Positions 5,126-6,625 of a DNA stretch of 6,625 bases are shown one piece after another. The translations under genes and the position numbers were made by a program. The notes beneath the pieces were generated by a model. It had not been told where the DNA came from. It saw only the letters and a list, made by a program, of their open reading frames with translations, and searched no databases. Origin of the DNA: an uncultured Synechococcus sp. (GTDB taxonomy: Bacteria > Cyanobacteriota > Cyanobacteriia > PCC-6307 > Cyanobiaceae); assembly GCA_913040905.1 (NCBI GenBank), contig CAJWIC010000078.1, positions 1 to 6,625 on the forward strand. Direction: 5' to 3'. Position 1 is the stretch's first letter, and every line of letters begins with the position of its first letter.

Positions 5126-5984
5126 CGGTTTCCACGAGCTGGCGATGGTGATGCAGAGCATCGATCTCGCTGATCGCCTCAGCTTTCGAACCACAGCCGA
5201 TGCGGCACTGACCCTCAGCTGTGACGATCCGTCCCTCAGCCTTGGTGACGACAACCTGGTGATGCGGGCAGCTCAATTGCTGCGCAGCCGTTCCGGTTTC
5301 AATGAGCTGGGTGCCGCCATGCACCTGGAAAAACGCATTCCCATCGGTGCTGGTCTGGCGGGAGGGTCCAGTGATGGTGCCGCCGCTCTGGTGGGACTCA
5401 ATACGCTCTGGGGACTGGGCCACAGCAGCTCCGACCTGGAGCGCCTTGCGGCTGAACTCGGTTCCGATATGCCGTTCTGTGTGGCGGGGGGGAGTCAGCT
5501 CTGCTTCGGTCGCGGTGAGGTGCTGGAGCCGCTTCCTGCCGTTCAGGAACCCCTGGCGGTTCTGCTGGTGAAGGATCCGGGGGTGAGTGTCTCCACTCCT
5601 TGGGCATACCGGCGCTGTCGGGAGGTGCAGGGGGATCGCTATCTCACTGGAGAAAACGCTTTCGAGCAACGCCGCCAGGTCTTGCGGGGCATGGCCTGGA
5701 CCCAACCGATCCGAGCAGCGGAGCCACCACCGTTGCGGAACGACCTGCAGGCGGTCGTGGAGCCTGAGACTCCGGCGGTTCAGGCTGCGCTTCGATTGCT
5801 GTCGTCCCTGGACGGCACCCTCGCCGTTGCCATGAGCGGATCAGGCCCCAGCTGTTTCGCACTGTTTGCTGATTCAGCCAGCTGCGCTGCTGCCCAATCA
5901 ACCCTTGAACACCCCCTGGCTGCCGAGGGATTGCGGAGCTGGTGCTGCAACCTGCGACCGAACGGCGTCAGGATCGAAGCATGA
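5040..5984 (+). CDS. ispE: IspE, 4-diphosphocytidyl-2-C-methyl-D-erythritol kinase
   Basis: IspE phosphorylates the 2-hydroxyl of CDP-methylerythritol with ATP, the fourth step of the MEP isoprenoid pathway that supplies carotenoids, the chlorophyll phytyl tail and quinones. It is a GHMP kinase and all signatures are visible: [21 protein letters not shown] (14-34) with catalytic Lys16, the ATP loop [16 protein letters not shown] (100-115), catalytic Asp143 in GSDMPF, LRNDLQ (232-237), and motif 3 SGSGPS (266-271). The length, 314 residues, is normal. The ATG at 5040 is preferred because CAGGG lies about 5 nt upstream. A TTG at 5037 and an ATG at 5055 are in-frame alternatives, and all of them keep motif 1. 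The start lies 86 nt inside rsmA in another frame, and the stop overlaps the next gene as ATGA, so translation of the three genes is probably coupled. Confidence 0.96.
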   Translation: MRPPPMGTITVTAPAKVNLHLEVLGIRPDGFHELAMVMQSIDLADRLSFRTTADAALTLSCDDPSLSLGDDNLVMRAAQLLRSRSGFNELGAAMHLEKRIPIGAGLAGGSSDGAAALVGLNTLWGLGHSSSDLERLAAELGSDMPFCVAGGSQLCFGRGEVLEPLPAVQEPLAVLLVKDPGVSVSTPWAYRRCREVQGDRYLTGENAFEQRRQVLRGMAWTQPIRAAEPPPLRNDLQAVVEPETPAVQAALRLLSSLDGTLAVAMSGSGPSCFALFADSASCAAAQSTLEHPLAAEGLRSWCCNLRPNGVRIEA

Positions 5985-6298
5985 GCACCTCCGACCCCAA
6001 GACAACCCCTCCGGCGGAGCAACCCCGCAAGGGACCCTTGAGTTTCCTTTCCGGTGCGGTCACCGCAGGTCTGCTGGCCTGGCTGGCCTTTGGTCTCAGC
6101 CGGCGGATGGTGGTTTATTTCGCGGTTCACCCGCCCCACTACAGCTCTCCGATCGCCCAGAACATCGCAGTGACGTTGAAGACGCTGTTGGTGGGACTCT
6201 CGTTTCTGGCCACCTTCAGCACAGGATTTGTGGCGTTGGGACTCACGTTGGTGTTTCTTCGCAGTGTCTTCACAGGCCCCTCGAACGACCCTGCCTAG
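5981..6298 (+). CDS. DUF3082 family two-span membrane protein
   Basis: This is a 105-residue protein of the cyanobacterial DUF3082 type, recognised by its layout. A polar Pro-rich N-terminus (1-18) is followed by a first hydrophobic span with the start [20 protein letters not shown] (19-38). A short loop with HPPHYSSP comes next, then the block [20 protein letters not shown] leading into a second long hydrophobic region (about 69-93). It presumably sits in the plasma or thylakoid membrane. Its function is unknown, and no catalytic or cofactor motif is visible. The ATG at 5981 overlaps the ispE TGA (ATGA), which decides the start over an upstream in-frame ATG at 5942 that would lie inside ispE. 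The tight junction shows co-transcription with ispE; that does not by itself tie it to isoprenoid synthesis. Confidence 0.85.
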   Translation: MSTSDPKTTPPAEQPRKGPLSFLSGAVTAGLLAWLAFGLSRRMVVYFAVHPPHYSSPIAQNIAVTLKTLLVGLSFLATFSTGFVALGLTLVFLRSVFTGPSNDPA

Positions 6299-6322
6299 CG
6301 TCGTTTTGACAACCCCCTGTTG

Positions 6323-6418
6323 ATGACCCCCCACGACCTCGGGCAGCTGGCGCTTCTTCTGTCTCCAGCGATGCTCCTGTCTGTGTTGCTGCTGTTCACC
6401 TTCGCCGCCGGCGGTTGA
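6323..6418 (+). CDS. Possible 31-residue single-span membrane peptide
   Basis: A short open frame between the DUF3082 gene and pdhB encodes MTPHDLGQLALLLSPAMLLS followed by VLLLFTFAAGG. It is almost entirely one hydrophobic helix (about residues 8-29) with a short polar N-terminus. This size and shape are common among small photosynthetic and respiratory membrane subunits of cyanobacteria, but I could not match it to a named one such as PsbM, PetN or Psb30. The ATG at 6323 has no ribosome-binding site worth the name and lies 24 nt after the DUF3082 stop. Leucine-rich frames of this length arise by chance in GC-rich DNA, so the call is tentative. Confidence 0.3.
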   Translation: MTPHDLGQLALLLSPAMLLSVLLLFTFAAGG

Positions 6419-6466
6419 GGCCGCCCAGGCTGAGATAGCTTGGCCGCTCACCCCGGGCTGGCCGGG
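6415..6466 (+). promoter_or_regulatory. Candidate promoter and leader hairpin upstream of pdhB
   Basis: TTGAGG (6415-6420) and TAGCTT (6436-6441) are a poor -35/-10 pair with 15-nt spacing. Downstream, CCCGG-GCTGG-CCGGG (6452-6466) can form a 5-bp GC hairpin ending 14 nt before the pdhB GTG. Either could matter for pdhB expression independent of the upstream operon. The support is weak: the hexamers are degenerate and the hairpin is short. Confidence 0.2.
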
Positions 6467-6480
6467 ATCGCAGCGACGCC

Positions 6481-6625
6481 GTGGCAGGAACTCTTCTCTT
6501 CAACGCCCTGCGGGAAGCCATCGACGAGGAGATGGCCCGCGACCCTCATGTCTGTGTGATGGGTGAGGACGTCGGTCACTACGGCGGCAGCTACAAGGTG
6601 ACGAAAGACCTTGCCGAAAAGTATG
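6481..6625 (+). CDS. pdhB: Pyruvate dehydrogenase E1 component, beta subunit (5' part only)
   Basis: The first 48 codons of the E1-beta subunit are present before the right edge. With E1-alpha it forms the thiamine-diphosphate enzyme that decarboxylates pyruvate and acetylates the lipoyl domain of E2, giving acetyl-CoA. The visible protein starts [20 protein letters not shown] and continues [24 protein letters not shown]. This is the conserved E1-beta N-terminus, including the acidic GED motif; the equivalent glutamate is known to contact the aminopyrimidine ring of ThDP. The start is a GTG at 6481, inferred because [14 protein letters not shown] is the usual beginning. There is no clear ribosome-binding site. 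The gap from the DUF3082 stop is 182 bp, so pdhB may have its own promoter. Transketolase or DXS could share a ThDP domain, but this N-terminus is specific to E1-beta. Confidence 0.94.
   Translation, partial: MAGTLLFNALREAIDEEMARDPHVCVMGEDVGHYGGSYKVTKDLAEKY

Noticed and set aside
4863..5705. Minus-strand open frame of 280 codons
   Set aside because: It lies opposite the 3' part of rsmA and most of ispE. Its translation is His/Gln/Pro/Arg-rich with no recognisable domain, so it is a shadow frame.
6306..6311. Perfect TTGACA hexamer after the DUF3082 gene
   Set aside because: No -10-like hexamer lies 16-18 nt downstream (the region is C-rich), so I do not call it a promoter.
5780..6451. Minus-strand open frame of 223 codons
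   Set aside because: It is antisense to ispE and the DUF3082 gene, with a Gln/Arg/Gly-rich translation that resembles no family. The sense genes explain the sequence.
1..6625. Mobile elements, CRISPR arrays, tRNA or rRNA genes, or a new multi-gene defence system
   Set aside because: I found no transposase or integrase motif, no regular spaced repeats, no cloverleaf-like tract and no defence-type domains. YraN has a nuclease fold but belongs to a widespread housekeeping family.

Overview
The window is a dense stretch of bacterial chromosome that looks like a marine picocyanobacterium, most likely a GC-rich Synechococcus. The basis is the GC-rich composition with very short intergenic gaps, the cyanobacterial LexA operator, a lumen-type pentapeptide-repeat protein, DUF3082-like and DUF3764-like proteins, and the N-terminus of a cyanobacterial-style pyruvate dehydrogenase E1-beta. 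I did not find the HIP1 octamer (GCGATCGC) common in many freshwater cyanobacteria. The assignment rests on recalled family resemblance, not on a search.

Layout. Bases 1-691 (minus strand) hold the SOS mutagenesis pair umuD-umuC; umuC runs off the left edge. A textbook cyanobacterial LexA operator (709-722) lies just upstream and is shared with a divergent 129-residue unknown gene (775-1164, plus). That gene's 3' end overlaps the 3' end of a minus-strand four-gene run (3090 to 1133). In transcription order this run is an exported pentapeptide-repeat protein, a disordered-linker unknown, rlmH (23S rRNA pseudouridine-1915 methyltransferase) and a 2-oxoglutarate/Fe(II) oxygenase. Junctions of 4 nt gap, 4 nt overlap and 5 nt gap imply one transcript.

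Divergent from this run is yraN (3169-3522), with a good hairpin terminator at its stop codon. Facing it is a small minus-strand unit: a 53-residue single-membrane-span ORF (3859-4020), then a DUF3764-like protein (3569-3847). The 196-bp gap at 4021-4216 has short direct repeats and a G-rich minus strand, but no RNA gene that I recognise.

The right part is a plus-strand run: rsmA/ksgA (16S rRNA dimethyltransferase), ispE (MEP isoprenoid pathway), a DUF3082 membrane protein, a possible 31-residue membrane peptide, and the 5' end of pdhB. rsmA and ispE overlap by 86 nt, and ispE and the DUF3082 gene overlap as ATGA.

The genes are mostly housekeeping: ribosomal RNA modification, isoprenoid synthesis, central carbon metabolism and DNA damage tolerance. 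I see no mobile element, CRISPR array, tRNA or rRNA, and no clearly new multi-gene system. The points most worth a second look are the divergent gene sharing the SOS operator, the oxygenase co-transcribed with rlmH, the unannotated small membrane ORFs, and the long rsmA/ispE overlap.
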